Below are positions 44,910 to 54,314 of a DNA stretch of 64,000 nucleotides, one piece after another. Numbering within the stretch: position 1 is the first letter of the stretch; the number at the start of each line of letters is the position of its first letter. The translations under genes and the position numbers were made by a program. Below the pieces are notes generated by a model that saw only the letters and a program-made list of their open reading frames with translations, made no database searches and was not told the origin of the DNA. Origin of the DNA: Paraglaciecola algarum (GTDB lineage: Bacteria > Pseudomonadota > Gammaproteobacteria > Enterobacterales > Alteromonadaceae); the NCBI RefSeq assembly GCF_021532655.1, contig NZ_JAKGAS010000007.1:244284-308283 (forward strand), given 5' to 3'.

Positions 44910-44929
44910 TTTGCAAAGAATATGCAAAG
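44910..44929. promoter_or_regulatory. Candidate integrase arm-site doublet
   Basis: TTTGCAAAG followed by TGCAAAG 11 nt later, close in form to the doublet at 21246-21264. It lies between the integrase start and attR. Confidence 0.4.
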
Positions 44930-44974
44930 AATTATTTATCACATATAAAACAATGATTTATAAGTGTGATTTAC

Positions 44975-45022
44975 ATTGAAAATCCTCGTGTCCCTGGTTC
45001 GATCCCGGGTCTGGGCACCATT
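44975..45022 (+). other. attR: displaced tRNA-Phe 3' end
   Basis: The tRNA-Phe 3' segment from the anticodon loop to past CCA, with no 5' half before it. 46/48 identical to 21326-21373. The perfectly paired tRNA-type terminator at 45028 follows, so this is the original chromosomal 3' end and marks the right border of the island. Confidence 0.88.
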
Positions 45023-45027
45023 ATTCC

Positions 45028-45057
45028 AAAGGCCTGCAAGAAATTGCAGGCCTTTTT
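45028..45057 (+). terminator. Rho-independent terminator (original tRNA-Phe terminator)
   Basis: A perfect 12-bp stem AAAGGCCTGCAA (45028-45039) / TTGCAGGCCTTT (45044-45055) with a GAAA loop and a T run. Confidence 0.92.
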
Positions 45058-45278
45058 GGTTTTGTAAGATAAACATGAATTTCAATACTGTTTCAACTTA
45101 AACACCGTGAGTGAATCTTTTATATACACCTGTTCTAAACCACCCAATCCATTGAAAAATTTAAATAAATACACATTGTTTAAAATCTGCTAAATTGACT
45201 AATTGGTTCAATCAACCTTGCACCTACGAGTTATCGATTAATAATCAAATAAAAATAATAAAGAGCCAATAATAACAA

Positions 45279-46226
45279 ATGTCTAAAACCAAGCCTTATT
45301 CTGATCATCGACTTGATAATCAATACTTTGTTGGTATTGATGGTGGAGGAACTCATTGCCGTGCCAGTATCTACGACCAAAGTTTAAACCTATTAGGCCG
45401 GGGGTTTGGCGGCCAAGCTAATCCGGTAAATGGCGTTGAATTGGCCCAAGCTTCGATTATTCAATCAGTAAAAGATGCGATTCAAACAGCAGGTATTAAA
45501 TGTTCATTGCAGCAATTACAAGTTGGGGCTGGTTTGGCGGGTTTACATTTACCCAAACTACAAATAAGCATGTCAAATTGGCAACACCCCTTTAGCTCCT
45601 TGGCCTTAACTACTGATGTGCAATGTGCATTATTAGGGGCACACAAAGGTCAAAATGGTGCAGTTATTATTTTAGGTACTGGATTTAGTGCCTTAGGTTT
45701 ACTAAATGGCCAAACAATTTCCGTTGGAGGATATGGTTTTCCAATTAACGCAAACTGCAGTGGAGCTTGGTTTGGTCTAGAAATGGTCAAAGCAGTGCTG
45801 TTAGACATAGATAAAATTGGTCCAAAGACCTCTATGACACAAGATATTTTAGAAAATGAAAAGTTAATTGATATCGCTACCCGTCTAAATAATGCACCTG
45901 CGTATGAATTTGCAAAATATGCCCCTATAGTTTTCCACCATGCTGAACTTGGAGATAAAGTAGCCTGTGATTTGATCAATCAGGGGGCTGAATTTATCAA
46001 TACAGTTTTGCAAAGGTTCATCACTCTTGACCTGAGTAAGATCACATTTGTTGGAGGCATAACACCTAACATATTGAATCATTTACATCCAAGGTTCGAA
46101 CCTTATATTGTTACAGCAAGAGAATCCCCAGAATACGGAGCTATGTTATTTGCTCAAAGACAATCATCTGAGCAATCATTGCCCTTAGAAAAGCATGCTG
46201 TTAGTGTACAAAAATCAAACGTATGA
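45279..46226 (+). CDS. gspK: Glucosamine/N-acetylglucosamine kinase (BadF/BadG, GspK-like)
   Basis: 315 aa ASKHA-fold sugar kinase: phosphate-1 motif VGIDGGGTHCRASI near the N-terminus, catalytic region LTTDVQCALLGAH, second phosphate loop VIILGTGFSALGLL, YGFPINANCSGAWFG, and adenosine motif ITFVGGITPNIL. In Vibrionales and Alteromonadales this group phosphorylates glucosamine or GlcNAc from chitin breakdown. No other chitin genes adjoin it, so the exact sugar is unproven. Confidence 0.82.
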   Translation: MSKTKPYSDHRLDNQYFVGIDGGGTHCRASIYDQSLNLLGRGFGGQANPVNGVELAQASIIQSVKDAIQTAGIKCSLQQLQVGAGLAGLHLPKLQISMSNWQHPFSSLALTTDVQCALLGAHKGQNGAVIILGTGFSALGLLNGQTISVGGYGFPINANCSGAWFGLEMVKAVLLDIDKIGPKTSMTQDILENEKLIDIATRLNNAPAYEFAKYAPIVFHHAELGDKVACDLINQGAEFINTVLQRFITLDLSKITFVGGITPNILNHLHPRFEPYIVTARESPEYGAMLFAQRQSSEQSLPLEKHAVSVQKSNV

Positions 46227-46396
46227 CAATATGCTGCCACTAAACTGTTGTTCATAAAGCATTAGTGGTTATAATCTGCTTAGGGACTGCTTATCTTTGA
46301 TGTATTATTTGGCAACGCGTTTAATTTGAACAAAATTAATACACAAAAGATAAACAGCCCCACCGAAGCTCAATGCAAACTGATTTGGAGAATTTT

Positions 46397-46792
46397 GTGA
46401 AATTTAAAGCCTTGTTATTTATGTGTTTAGGTATTCTCGTTACTACCAGCGCTCACACGCAGGATATGACCGATGATGAAATCAAGTCACGGATCCAGCC
46501 TGTTGGACAAGTTCATGTAGCAGGAGCTGTAGAAGAAACAGCGTCAAGTGGCCCTCGTTCAGGAGCTGACATCTATAATAAATCTTGCGTCGCTTGTCAT
46601 AGTGTTGGCGTGTTAGGCGCACCTAAATTACAAAATGCCGGCGACTGGTCTCCTCGTTTGGAAAAGGGCTTTGACCAAGTTTGGAAAAATGCTATCAATG
46701 GTATAGGTGGTATGCCACCTAAAGGAACTTGTGGTGACTGTTCAGATGACGAACTAAAAGCTGCGATTGAACATATGATTGAAGGAATTTAG
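46397..46792 (+). CDS. Cytochrome c5-type monohaem protein
   Basis: 131 aa from the GTG at 46397, which has GGAG 6 nt upstream (46387-46390); an ATG at 46373 lacks such a site and gives a poor signal peptide. The signal peptide (VKFKALLFMCLGILVTTSAHT) leads to one c-type haem site CVACH, then the axial Met in GGMPPKGTC, and the second Cys pair GTCGDC typical of cytochrome c5. Periplasmic electron carrier. Confidence 0.9.
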   Translation: MKFKALLFMCLGILVTTSAHTQDMTDDEIKSRIQPVGQVHVAGAVEETASSGPRSGADIYNKSCVACHSVGVLGAPKLQNAGDWSPRLEKGFDQVWKNAINGIGGMPPKGTCGDCSDDELKAAIEHMIEGI

Positions 46793-46822
46793 CTTTGTAA
46801 GCTAAAAATATCAATTCCAATA

Positions 46823-46850
46823 AAAAGGCCACTTACTTGTGGTCTTTTTT
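46823..46850 (+). terminator. Rho-independent terminator after cytochrome c5
   Basis: Stem AAAAGGCCAC (46823-46832) / GTGGTCTTTT (46839-46848), one G-T pair, then T residues. Confidence 0.85.
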
Positions 46851-46921
46851 GTTGTAATAGTTTATTTTTAGTGGTTCAAATTTTCGTCAAAATAATAAAA
46901 ATAACCGAATACTATTTCATT

Positions 46922-49543
46922 ATGACTTCAGAAAATATTACTAATCAGCTTTCACTAGAAGAACTTAGAGAATTAGTTCCCCAACTGCAGCAGATCACTA
47001 AAAAGTATAAACACTCTGAAGCAATACAAAAATCCTTATTTGAAATATCTGAATTAGCCAGTTCTATTAATGAGCTCTCAAGCCTTTATCCCGCGATACA
47101 AGACATAATCGCTAACTTTATCCCAGCTCAGAACTTTTTTGTGGTGTTTTATGAAGAAGACACTAAAGCCATAGATGTCGCTTATTTTGTAGATGAATTT
47201 GATGAAAGTGCAATACCTAATTGGACTTCTGAGGAGCTTCAAAATAGTATCACCGGATATATTTTACGCACTGGAAAGCACTTATTCCTGACCCAAGAAA
47301 CTTATACCCAAAAATTAGCTGAGTTATCAGTCCAACACTTAGGGGCAACACCCGTTGATTGGATTGGCGTACCACTTAAACGGGGCTCTCAGGTTATTGG
47401 CGCACTTGCGGTACAAAGTTACGATGAATCAATACGGTATTCCCATGAAGATTTGGAAGTTTTATTATTTGTTTCTCAACATATTGTTAACTGTGTTGAT
47501 AGGGTAAAAAACCGCGAAGTAACCGAAAAAACGATTCGACAACGTACCAAGCAACTCCGACAAATTAACGAAGAACTTCAAGAAGAAATTAGTGAACGGC
47601 AAAAAGTAGAGTCATTACAACAAGCTCTATTTGAAATTTCTGAATTATCAGCCTCTACCGACCAAGATCCTGGTAGTTTTTATGCCAGTATTCACGATAT
47701 CCTTGCCAGGCTTATTGGTGCCCCCAACTGTTATGTAGCGACTATAAACGAAGAATCTAAACAATTAGACTTCCCCTATTACAAAGATGAAGTAACTAGC
47801 CAAATAGAGCCTCGTACCATGGGCTCTGGTATGACTGAATACATCATTCGTCATGGAAGAGCCGAATTAATCGATCCTTCCAATGCTATGACACTTTACG
47901 AAGCAGGGGAAATATCCGAAGAAGTTGCCAAAGCTATTTGTGATGAATCAAACTCTTGGATAGGCGCCCCCCTATTTGTAGATGGCATTATTTCAGGCGT
48001 TATTGCTGTGCAAAGTTATGGTCAATCCAAACAATACACTCTCAAAGATTTAGAGTTTTTACGTTTTGTATCACACCATATAGCTGTGGCTTTAAGTCGC
48101 AAACTAGCAGCAGAAGCTATGCAAGCTTATAACTTACGTCTTGAAGATGAAGTCAAGCAACGAACAGAAGAATTACATGCCACCAACCGTTCTTTACAAG
48201 ATCAAATTGAAGAACGGAAATTGGCGCAACGTCAATTAGAATATGACGCCCAACACGACGCATTAACCGGATTGGCCAACCGGGTGTTGTTTAATAGTCG
48301 ACTTGAATTAGCCCTTGCCAATAAAGGGCGTTATGCATCAAATAATTTTGCAGTTATCTTTATTGACCTAGACAGATTCAAACAAATAAATGATTCATTA
48401 GGCCATTTAGCCGGCGATTCATTTTTAAAAGAAGTCGCTAATAGGATTAATTCCTGCATTCGAGCCCATGATCTTTTAGCGCGATTGGGTGGTGATGAAT
48501 TTGTAGTGTTATTTGACAACTTTGAATCACCTACGGATATCGAAGAAATATCAGCCCGTATCATTAGCTCAATAGCACAGCCCTTTAATATTGAAAATAA
48601 AGACATGTATTCGGGTGCCAGTATTGGAATTACCTACCTTGAAAACGGCTATCAAAAAGCCGATGAAGTGTTACGTGATGCAGATGCAGCTATGTACCAA
48701 GCAAAAGCACTTGGTCGTGGTCGATATATTATTTTTGACAAAACCATGCGCGAAAAACTGCTAATTGAATTAGAAATTGAAAACGAGTTTAGACGCGTAC
48801 TGCAAGCAGGTGCATTCGAAAACTACTCTCAGCCAGTATTAGATTTAAAAACAGAACAGCCACTTTATGAAGAGTGTTACATTCGTTGGCAGCATTTAAA
48901 TATCGGAAAAGTTAAGCGGGAACAATATTGGCAAGTTGCTGAACAATGCGGTTTAACCGTCGAAATGGACAAATATTTGTTAACCAAAGCCTGTGAAATT
49001 TTGACTAACTGGCAAAATGGTAGTTCAGCTGACAAACAAAAACGTGTAGCGATAAACTTATCGATTCATCATTTAACTCAAACCTCGTTGGCCAAACAAC
49101 TTATTGAATACTTGTTAGAAGCTGGTGTGGATCCTAAAAAACTGGTAATTGAGTTTGACGAAAATACCCTAAACAGGCGCTCTCAATTTATTTTACCTGC
49201 CATAAAAACACTAAAAAGAGCCGGTATTACTTTAGTTTTAGATAATTTTGGTAGCGGATTAGCTTCGCTAAGTTATTTATATTCCTATCCTTTTGATTAT
49301 GTAAAAGTTGACCATCACTTTGTAAAAACGCTGCCGCGTTCAGAACGAAATTTAAAACTGATCCAATCTGTGTTATCCATCTCAAGCCATTTAAGGTTTA
49401 AGTTGATAGCAGAGGGGATAACAACCGAAGAACAATATACCGCGTTAGTAGAAGCGGGTTGTGAATATGGCCAAGGTAAGTTTTTACAAAAAGCAAAAAA
49501 AATAGATTTTAACTCAGATTCAAATAACGTTAAAAGTGCTTAA
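46922..49543 (+). CDS. GAF-GAF-GGDEF-EAL cyclic-di-GMP protein, EAL degenerate
   Basis: About 873 aa from the ATG at 46922 (MTSENITNQLS); the frame is open upstream to 46871. Two GAF domains (about 30-205 and 225-395), a coiled coil with QRTEELHATNR, GGDEF with an intact LGGDEF (about 523) and an RAHD inhibitory site five residues before it, then an EAL-type domain. In the last, EAL reads ECY, DDFGTG reads DNFGSG and the final QGY reads QGK, so phosphodiesterase activity is doubtful while cyclase activity is likely. Cytoplasmic, no TM helix. Confidence 0.9.
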   Translation: MTSENITNQLSLEELRELVPQLQQITKKYKHSEAIQKSLFEISELASSINELSSLYPAIQDIIANFIPAQNFFVVFYEEDTKAIDVAYFVDEFDESAIPNWTSEELQNSITGYILRTGKHLFLTQETYTQKLAELSVQHLGATPVDWIGVPLKRGSQVIGALAVQSYDESIRYSHEDLEVLLFVSQHIVNCVDRVKNREVTEKTIRQRTKQLRQINEELQEEISERQKVESLQQALFEISELSASTDQDPGSFYASIHDILARLIGAPNCYVATINEESKQLDFPYYKDEVTSQIEPRTMGSGMTEYIIRHGRAELIDPSNAMTLYEAGEISEEVAKAICDESNSWIGAPLFVDGIISGVIAVQSYGQSKQYTLKDLEFLRFVSHHIAVALSRKLAAEAMQAYNLRLEDEVKQRTEELHATNRSLQDQIEERKLAQRQLEYDAQHDALTGLANRVLFNSRLELALANKGRYASNNFAVIFIDLDRFKQINDSLGHLAGDSFLKEVANRINSCIRAHDLLARLGGDEFVVLFDNFESPTDIEEISARIISSIAQPFNIENKDMYSGASIGITYLENGYQKADEVLRDADAAMYQAKALGRGRYIIFDKTMREKLLIELEIENEFRRVLQAGAFENYSQPVLDLKTEQPLYEECYIRWQHLNIGKVKREQYWQVAEQCGLTVEMDKYLLTKACEILTNWQNGSSADKQKRVAINLSIHHLTQTSLAKQLIEYLLEAGVDPKKLVIEFDENTLNRRSQFILPAIKTLKRAGITLVLDNFGSGLASLSYLYSYPFDYVKVDHHFVKTLPRSERNLKLIQSVLSISSHLRFKLIAEGITTEEQYTALVEAGCEYGQGKFLQKAKKIDFNSDSNNVKSA

Positions 49544-49561
49544 CCACTTAGCTCATTCTAA

Positions 49562-51577
49562 TTAAGATTTATTCATCATATTCCGTAAGTTAGCAATACC
49601 CATCTGGGACTTTTTCTGTCTATCTTCTGCAGATATTTTACTTTTTTGATGTTGTCGAACTAAATCATCCTGAGGTAACTCATCTATAAATCGACTTGGC
49701 TCGGGATTAATTACTTCACCGTACTGGCGTCTTTCTTTGGCTAAGGTCATAAATAAGGTTTTTTGAGCCCGAGTGATCCCCACATAAGCCAAACGTCTTT
49801 CTTCGTCTATGTTGTCTTCGTCGATACTGCTTTGGTGGGGTAATAGACCTTCTTCCATACCCACCATAAACACATAAGGAAACTCTAAACCTTTGGAGGC
49901 ATGTAAAGTCATGAGTTGCACTTGGTCTGCTTCATCTTCGTCTTCGCCCCTTTCCATCATGTCACGCAAGATTAAGCGATTAACAACCTCTTGTAAGGTC
50001 ATGGGAGGGTCGAGCTCGTTGCCCTCCAGCATATCACTTATCCAGCCAAATAAAGTACTAATATTGGCCATAGCCATTTCTGCAGCCTTGGGGCTAGTAC
50101 TGGTTTCGTATAACCATTCTTCATAGCCCATGGCTTTAATCATTTCGCGAATAGTGGCAATGCCATCACCACGTACAGCGCGATCAGAAAGCTCAACGAT
50201 CCAGCGACTAAACTGCTCAACTGACACTAGCGCTTTGCCGCTCAAGACATCCTGCAAGTGAGGATCAAATGCCGCTTCAAACATGGTGGTTTGATTTTGA
50301 TTAGCCAAATTTCCGAGCTTCTCTAAACTAACCCGGCCAATACCTCTAGAAGGTGTGTTAATCACTCTTAACAAGGCATTATCGTCATCTTGATTCACTA
50401 ATAAACGTAAATAAGCCATGATGTCTTTAACTTCAGTACGGCCAAAAAACGACATGCCGCCACTTATTTTATAGGGAATACGGTTACTCATTAAGACTTT
50501 TTCAAACACCCGAGATTGGAAATTACCGCGATACAAAATCGCATAATCTTTAAAGCTAGTGCCTTGCATAAATTTATGCGCCATCAACTCAGCCACTACT
50601 CGTTCAGCTTCGTGTTCTTCATTTTTAGCCACGATAACTTGCAGCGGATCACCATAACCTAATTCAGAAAAAAGACGTTTTTCAAATACATGTGGATTAT
50701 TTTGGATCAAAATATTGGCACAATGCAGAATACGCTCTGACGAACGATAGTTTTGTTCAAGCTTAATCACTTTTAAACGAGGAAAATCTTTTTGTAACAA
50801 GACTAAGTTTTGCGGTCTAGCTCCACGCCACGAATAAATAGATTGGTCGTCATCACCTACTACTGTGAATCTCGCACGTTCACCCACTAATAATCGTACT
50901 AATTCATATTGACTGGTATTGGTATCTTGATATTCATCCACCAGCAAATAACGAATTCTGGTTTGCCACTTTTGCCTAACCGCTTCATTCGCTTTCAAAA
51001 GTAGAGTAGGTAAACAAATTAAATCATCGAAATCTAAGGCGTTATAAGCGCGTAAATGATTATGGTAACGCTGATAGAATTCAGCGAACTCAGCATCAGA
51101 TGCACTTAAGGATTGGCCTTTTAAGTGCTCTGGTAAAATTAGGTCATTTTTCCAATTTGAAATGCGGCTTTGCAATACACTTAATAGCTCTTTATCACCA
51201 TCTAATTCAACTTCGGTCAAATCTTTCAAGAGCGACATGCTGTCTTTGTCATCAAATAATGAAAAACCTGGCTTGATCCCAAGGGCTTTTACTTCAGATT
51301 TAATAATATTTAAACCCAAGGTATGAAAAGTCGAAACTTTTAATCCCCTAGCCTCTTTTTTACCTAAAGTTTGCCCTACACGCTCTTTCATTTCGCGGGC
51401 AGCTTTGTTAGTAAAGGTAACAGCCGCGATATAGCGAGCAGGCATGTCACAATTACGCACTAAGTGCGCAATCTTGTTGGTGATAACACGAGTTTTTCCG
51501 CTACCCGCACCAGCTAAAACTAGACAAGGTCCAGAAATAAAATTTACAGCTTCGTTCTGACCTGGATTCAGTTTCAT
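49562..51577 (-). CDS. rep: ATP-dependent DNA helicase Rep
   Basis: 671 aa SF1A 3'-5' helicase that helps replication forks past bound proteins. It is Rep-like throughout: [20 protein letters not shown], Walker [26 protein letters not shown] (Ia), [10 protein letters not shown] (II), [13 protein letters not shown] (III), [11 protein letters not shown] (IV), [19 protein letters not shown] (V), [13 protein letters not shown] (VI). Length equals that of E. coli Rep. Confidence 0.97.
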   Translation of the reverse strand: MKLNPGQNEAVNFISGPCLVLAGAGSGKTRVITNKIAHLVRNCDMPARYIAAVTFTNKAAREMKERVGQTLGKKEARGLKVSTFHTLGLNIIKSEVKALGIKPGFSLFDDKDSMSLLKDLTEVELDGDKELLSVLQSRISNWKNDLILPEHLKGQSLSASDAEFAEFYQRYHNHLRAYNALDFDDLICLPTLLLKANEAVRQKWQTRIRYLLVDEYQDTNTSQYELVRLLVGERARFTVVGDDDQSIYSWRGARPQNLVLLQKDFPRLKVIKLEQNYRSSERILHCANILIQNNPHVFEKRLFSELGYGDPLQVIVAKNEEHEAERVVAELMAHKFMQGTSFKDYAILYRGNFQSRVFEKVLMSNRIPYKISGGMSFFGRTEVKDIMAYLRLLVNQDDDNALLRVINTPSRGIGRVSLEKLGNLANQNQTTMFEAAFDPHLQDVLSGKALVSVEQFSRWIVELSDRAVRGDGIATIREMIKAMGYEEWLYETSTSPKAAEMAMANISTLFGWISDMLEGNELDPPMTLQEVVNRLILRDMMERGEDEDEADQVQLMTLHASKGLEFPYVFMVGMEEGLLPHQSSIDEDNIDEERRLAYVGITRAQKTLFMTLAKERRQYGEVINPEPSRFIDELPQDDLVRQHQKSKISAEDRQKKSQMGIANLRNMMNKS

Positions 51578-51663
51578 GCTAAATTTAACAACCTGTAATA
51601 AAAGGTCGACGATTGTAAGAAATAATACCTTTCAAGCCAACTAAATAAACTGAGTAATTAATC

Positions 51664-51915
51664 ATGTTAGACCCAAAGAAACTGGAAGAAATCGCAAAAC
51701 AGATCACAGATGCAATCCCACCAGAGGTGAAAAACTTTGCGGAAGGGGCTGAATCTAAAGTTAAGCAGGTTTTACAATCTCAATTAAACCGCCTTGATTT
51801 TGTCAGTCGCGAAGAATTTGATATTCAAAACCAAGTGCTAATCCGCACCAGAGAAAAATTAGTCGCTTTAGAACAAAGAATTGCTGAGTTAGAAACGAAA
51901 AAGGTTTCAGATTAA
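51664..51915 (+). CDS. ubiK: Ubiquinone biosynthesis accessory factor UbiK
   Basis: 83 aa, dimeric coiled-coil protein that binds lipid and helps UbiJ in coenzyme Q synthesis. MLDPKKLEEIAKQITDAIPP, FAEGAESKVKQVLQSQLNRL, FDIQNQVLIRTREKL and ALEQRIAELE are the family's conserved run. Divergent from rep with an 86-nt gap. Confidence 0.95.
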   Translation: MLDPKKLEEIAKQITDAIPPEVKNFAEGAESKVKQVLQSQLNRLDFVSREEFDIQNQVLIRTREKLVALEQRIAELETKKVSD

Positions 51916-51938
51916 TATAAAAATCGGCTGATTTGTTT

Positions 51939-51970
51939 AGAACCTTCAATTTACTAATTGAAGGTTCTGC
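51939..51970 (+). terminator. Strong hairpin after ubiK
   Basis: A perfect 13-bp stem AGAACCTTCAATT (51939-51951) / AATTGAAGGTTCT (51956-51968), loop TACT. The T run is weak, so it may be a terminator or a 3'-end stabiliser. Confidence 0.7.
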
Positions 51971-52008
51971 TAAAAAAATGCATTGATTAACCTAAAGTCT
52001 GGCGAAAT

Positions 52009-52479
52009 CTATTGAATCTCTAACAATTCAACTTCAAAAATAAGTAAAGATCCTGGTGGGATACTACCGACAGCACCAGTTCCGTAACCTAATTCAGAGG
52101 GAATGAAAAACTTAAATTTGTCGCCAGCTCTCATCAACTGTACGCCTTCTGTCCAACCTTTAATTACTTGATTAAGTGCAAAACTTATCGGCTCACCTCG
52201 ATCAACGGAGCTATCAAATACAGTGCCATCAATTAACAAGCCATGATAATGCACTTTAACTGTAGAGCTGGCACTAGGATGGCCGTTCCCATCACCGTTA
52301 GTCAAGACCTGATATTGCAAACCCGAAGCGGTTTCAACCACACCTTCATTGGCCTTATTGGTGACTAGAAAATCATTACCTAAAGCCACATTTTCAGCTG
52401 CTAACTTTTTATTCGTCACACTTCTCATAAAATAAAAAGCCACTAAAGCAACCACAACCGCTAAAACAATAAACTTCAT
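52009..52479 (-). CDS. FKBP-type peptidyl-prolyl isomerase (membrane-anchored)
   Basis: 156 aa. An N-terminal hydrophobic helix (FIVLAVVVALVAFYFM) acts as signal anchor; the FKBP domain (about 52-156) has VETASGLQYQVL, VKVHYHGLLIDGTVFDSS, QVIKGWTEGVQLMRAGDKFKFFIPSELGYG and PPGSLLIFEVELLEI with the binding-pocket aromatics. Close to FklB/FkpA C-terminal domains but without the long dimerisation part. Periplasmic side likely. Confidence 0.9.
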   Translation of the reverse strand: MKFIVLAVVVALVAFYFMRSVTNKKLAAENVALGNDFLVTNKANEGVVETASGLQYQVLTNGDGNGHPSASSTVKVHYHGLLIDGTVFDSSVDRGEPISFALNQVIKGWTEGVQLMRAGDKFKFFIPSELGYGTGAVGSIPPGSLLIFEVELLEIQ

Positions 52480-53008
52480 AACCCAACCTAATCAATATTA
52501 ACTACCAAAGATTCTAACACTATATCGCCTCCCCGTATTGAATCTAAAAGTAACTAGCGCGCAGGAGCTACCTAAAGAGAATCACAATTTAACTATGTAT
52601 TGGTTCCACCACTTTATATCTAGATGCATTTAGTGGCAAAGCCATGCTTTTAATTTACTCGCGACTCCAATTTTCCGTATTTAAAATAGGCTTGTCAGAT
52701 GTCCAGACATAGACGTCTAGACAAGGCGAACTGCTTTACATGGATGTTACCTTTCGCCGTTCTGACTTTTAAAGTCTATTTTTAATATGGATAAAAAATT
52801 GGCTGGAGCAAATGACCTTTTGGTTACTTTTGAGTCTTTTTAAAAGTAACTGGTGCAACAGGGATGTTGTATCAAAAACGCAATGGATTGCGGTGAACGT
52901 AGTGAATAATCTTAGTTCGCGAAGCGAATGCTTGGCTTTTGGTGAACGCAGTGAACTTAAAAAGAGCTCAATCACCTGCTTGGACGCAGGTGATTGAACA
53001 AACGTTTA
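52480..53008. repeat. Gene-free spacer with a large imperfect inverted repeat
   Basis: About 530 nt with no credible gene. Its core is an inverted repeat: 18-nt arms at 52674-52691 and 52774-52791 (15/18 complementary) enclosing a smaller near-perfect hairpin CTTGTC...GACAAG at 52691-52725. To the right the text TTGGTGAACGCAGTGAA (about 52937) repeats a word seen at 9460. It looks like a small non-autonomous or structured dispersed element. Confidence 0.5.
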
Positions 53009-54295
53009 TTACTTCTCAGCTTCTCGTGCAATTGCTCTATAAGCAATATCATCACGATGGAACATGCCTTTCCAACTGATTGTTTTAACCAACTCATAAG
53101 CATTTTTCTGTGCTTCGGTAACAGAGTTACCTAATGCAGTAGCACATAACACTCGCCCGCCATTAGTGGTGACTTTACCGTTAATTTCTTTAGTGCCCGC
53201 GTGGAATACTTTAGCTTCGTTATTACCTAGCTCTAAACCAGAAATTACATCACCTTTGTTATAGTTCCCTGGATAGCCACCAGCAGATAGCACTACACCT
53301 ACAGACGCACGAGAATCAAACTCAGCTTGAATTTTATCTAAGTTACCATCCAGTGCAGCTTCTACTAATTCCACTAAGTCTGATTGTAAACGTAACATAA
53401 TAGGTTGTGTTTCTGGATCACCAAATCGGCAATTGTATTCAATCACTTTAGGTGTGCCGTCAGCCATAATCATTAAACCAGCGTATAAGAAACCAACGTA
53501 AGTGTTATCTTCGCTAGCCATACCGTTAACAGTTGGGTAAATCACTTCTTCCATAATACGTTTATGGATGTCAGCTGTTACTACTGGAGCCGGTGAGTAG
53601 GCTCCCATACCGCCAGTATTTGGGCCTTGGTCATTGTTGTAAGCACGTTTATGATCTTGGCTAGTTGCAAAAGGTAAAACATTTTTGCCGTCTACCATGA
53701 CGATAAAGCTAGCCTCTTCGCCATCTAGAAACTCTTCAATGACAACGCGGCTACCAGCTTCACCAAAAGCATTACCCGCTAACATATCGCGAATCGCATC
53801 TTCTGCTTCTGCCAATGTCATAGCAACGATTACACCTTTACCAGCGGCTAAACCGTCAGCTTTAATAACAATTGGCGCACCTTTTTCTTGCACATAGGCA
53901 ATAGCAGGATCGATTTCAGTAAAGTTTTGGTAATCACCAGTAGGAATTGAGTGGCGCTCTAAAAAGTCTTTAGTAAAGGCTTTTGAACCTTCAAGCTGAG
54001 CAGCTGCTTGTGAAGGCCCAAAAATTTTCATACCCTTAGCTTCGAATGCGTCTACCACACCCAATACTAACGGCACTTCTGGACCCACTATGGTTAAATC
54101 AATTTTGGTTGTTTCGGCAAAATTAACCAGCGCTGGCACATCTTCAGCGCCTACATTCACATTAATTAACTTATCTTCTAAAGCTGTTCCAGCATTACCT
54201 GGAGCCAAATATACTTCAGATACTTTTTCCGATTGGGCCGCTTTCCATGCCAGTGCATGTTCGCGACCACCACCACCAATAATCAATACTTTCAT
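53009..54295 (-). CDS. purD: Phosphoribosylamine-glycine ligase
   Basis: Second step of purine synthesis (glycinamide ribonucleotide formation). 428 aa ATP-grasp enzyme: MKVLIIGGGGREHALAWKAA, YLAPGNAGTAL, GPEVPLVLGVVDAFEAKG, IVIKADGLAAGKGVIVA, GPNTGGMGAYSPAPV and YNCRFGDPETQPIML are all intact. It shares direction with purH, but a methyltransferase gene is inserted between them. Confidence 0.97.
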   Translation of the reverse strand: MKVLIIGGGGREHALAWKAAQSEKVSEVYLAPGNAGTALEDKLINVNVGAEDVPALVNFAETTKIDLTIVGPEVPLVLGVVDAFEAKGMKIFGPSQAAAQLEGSKAFTKDFLERHSIPTGDYQNFTEIDPAIAYVQEKGAPIVIKADGLAAGKGVIVAMTLAEAEDAIRDMLAGNAFGEAGSRVVIEEFLDGEEASFIVMVDGKNVLPFATSQDHKRAYNNDQGPNTGGMGAYSPAPVVTADIHKRIMEEVIYPTVNGMASEDNTYVGFLYAGLMIMADGTPKVIEYNCRFGDPETQPIMLRLQSDLVELVEAALDGNLDKIQAEFDSRASVGVVLSAGGYPGNYNKGDVISGLELGNNEAKVFHAGTKEINGKVTTNGGRVLCATALGNSVTEAQKNAYELVKTISWKGMFHRDDIAYRAIAREAEK

Positions 54296-54314
54296 ATGTT
54301 TCTATTCTTTCTTT

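Noticed and set aside
52697..52725. MetJ-box-like AGACGTCT words
   Set aside because: The 8-mers are out of tandem phase and no methionine gene is nearby; the inner hairpin of the inverted repeat explains them better.
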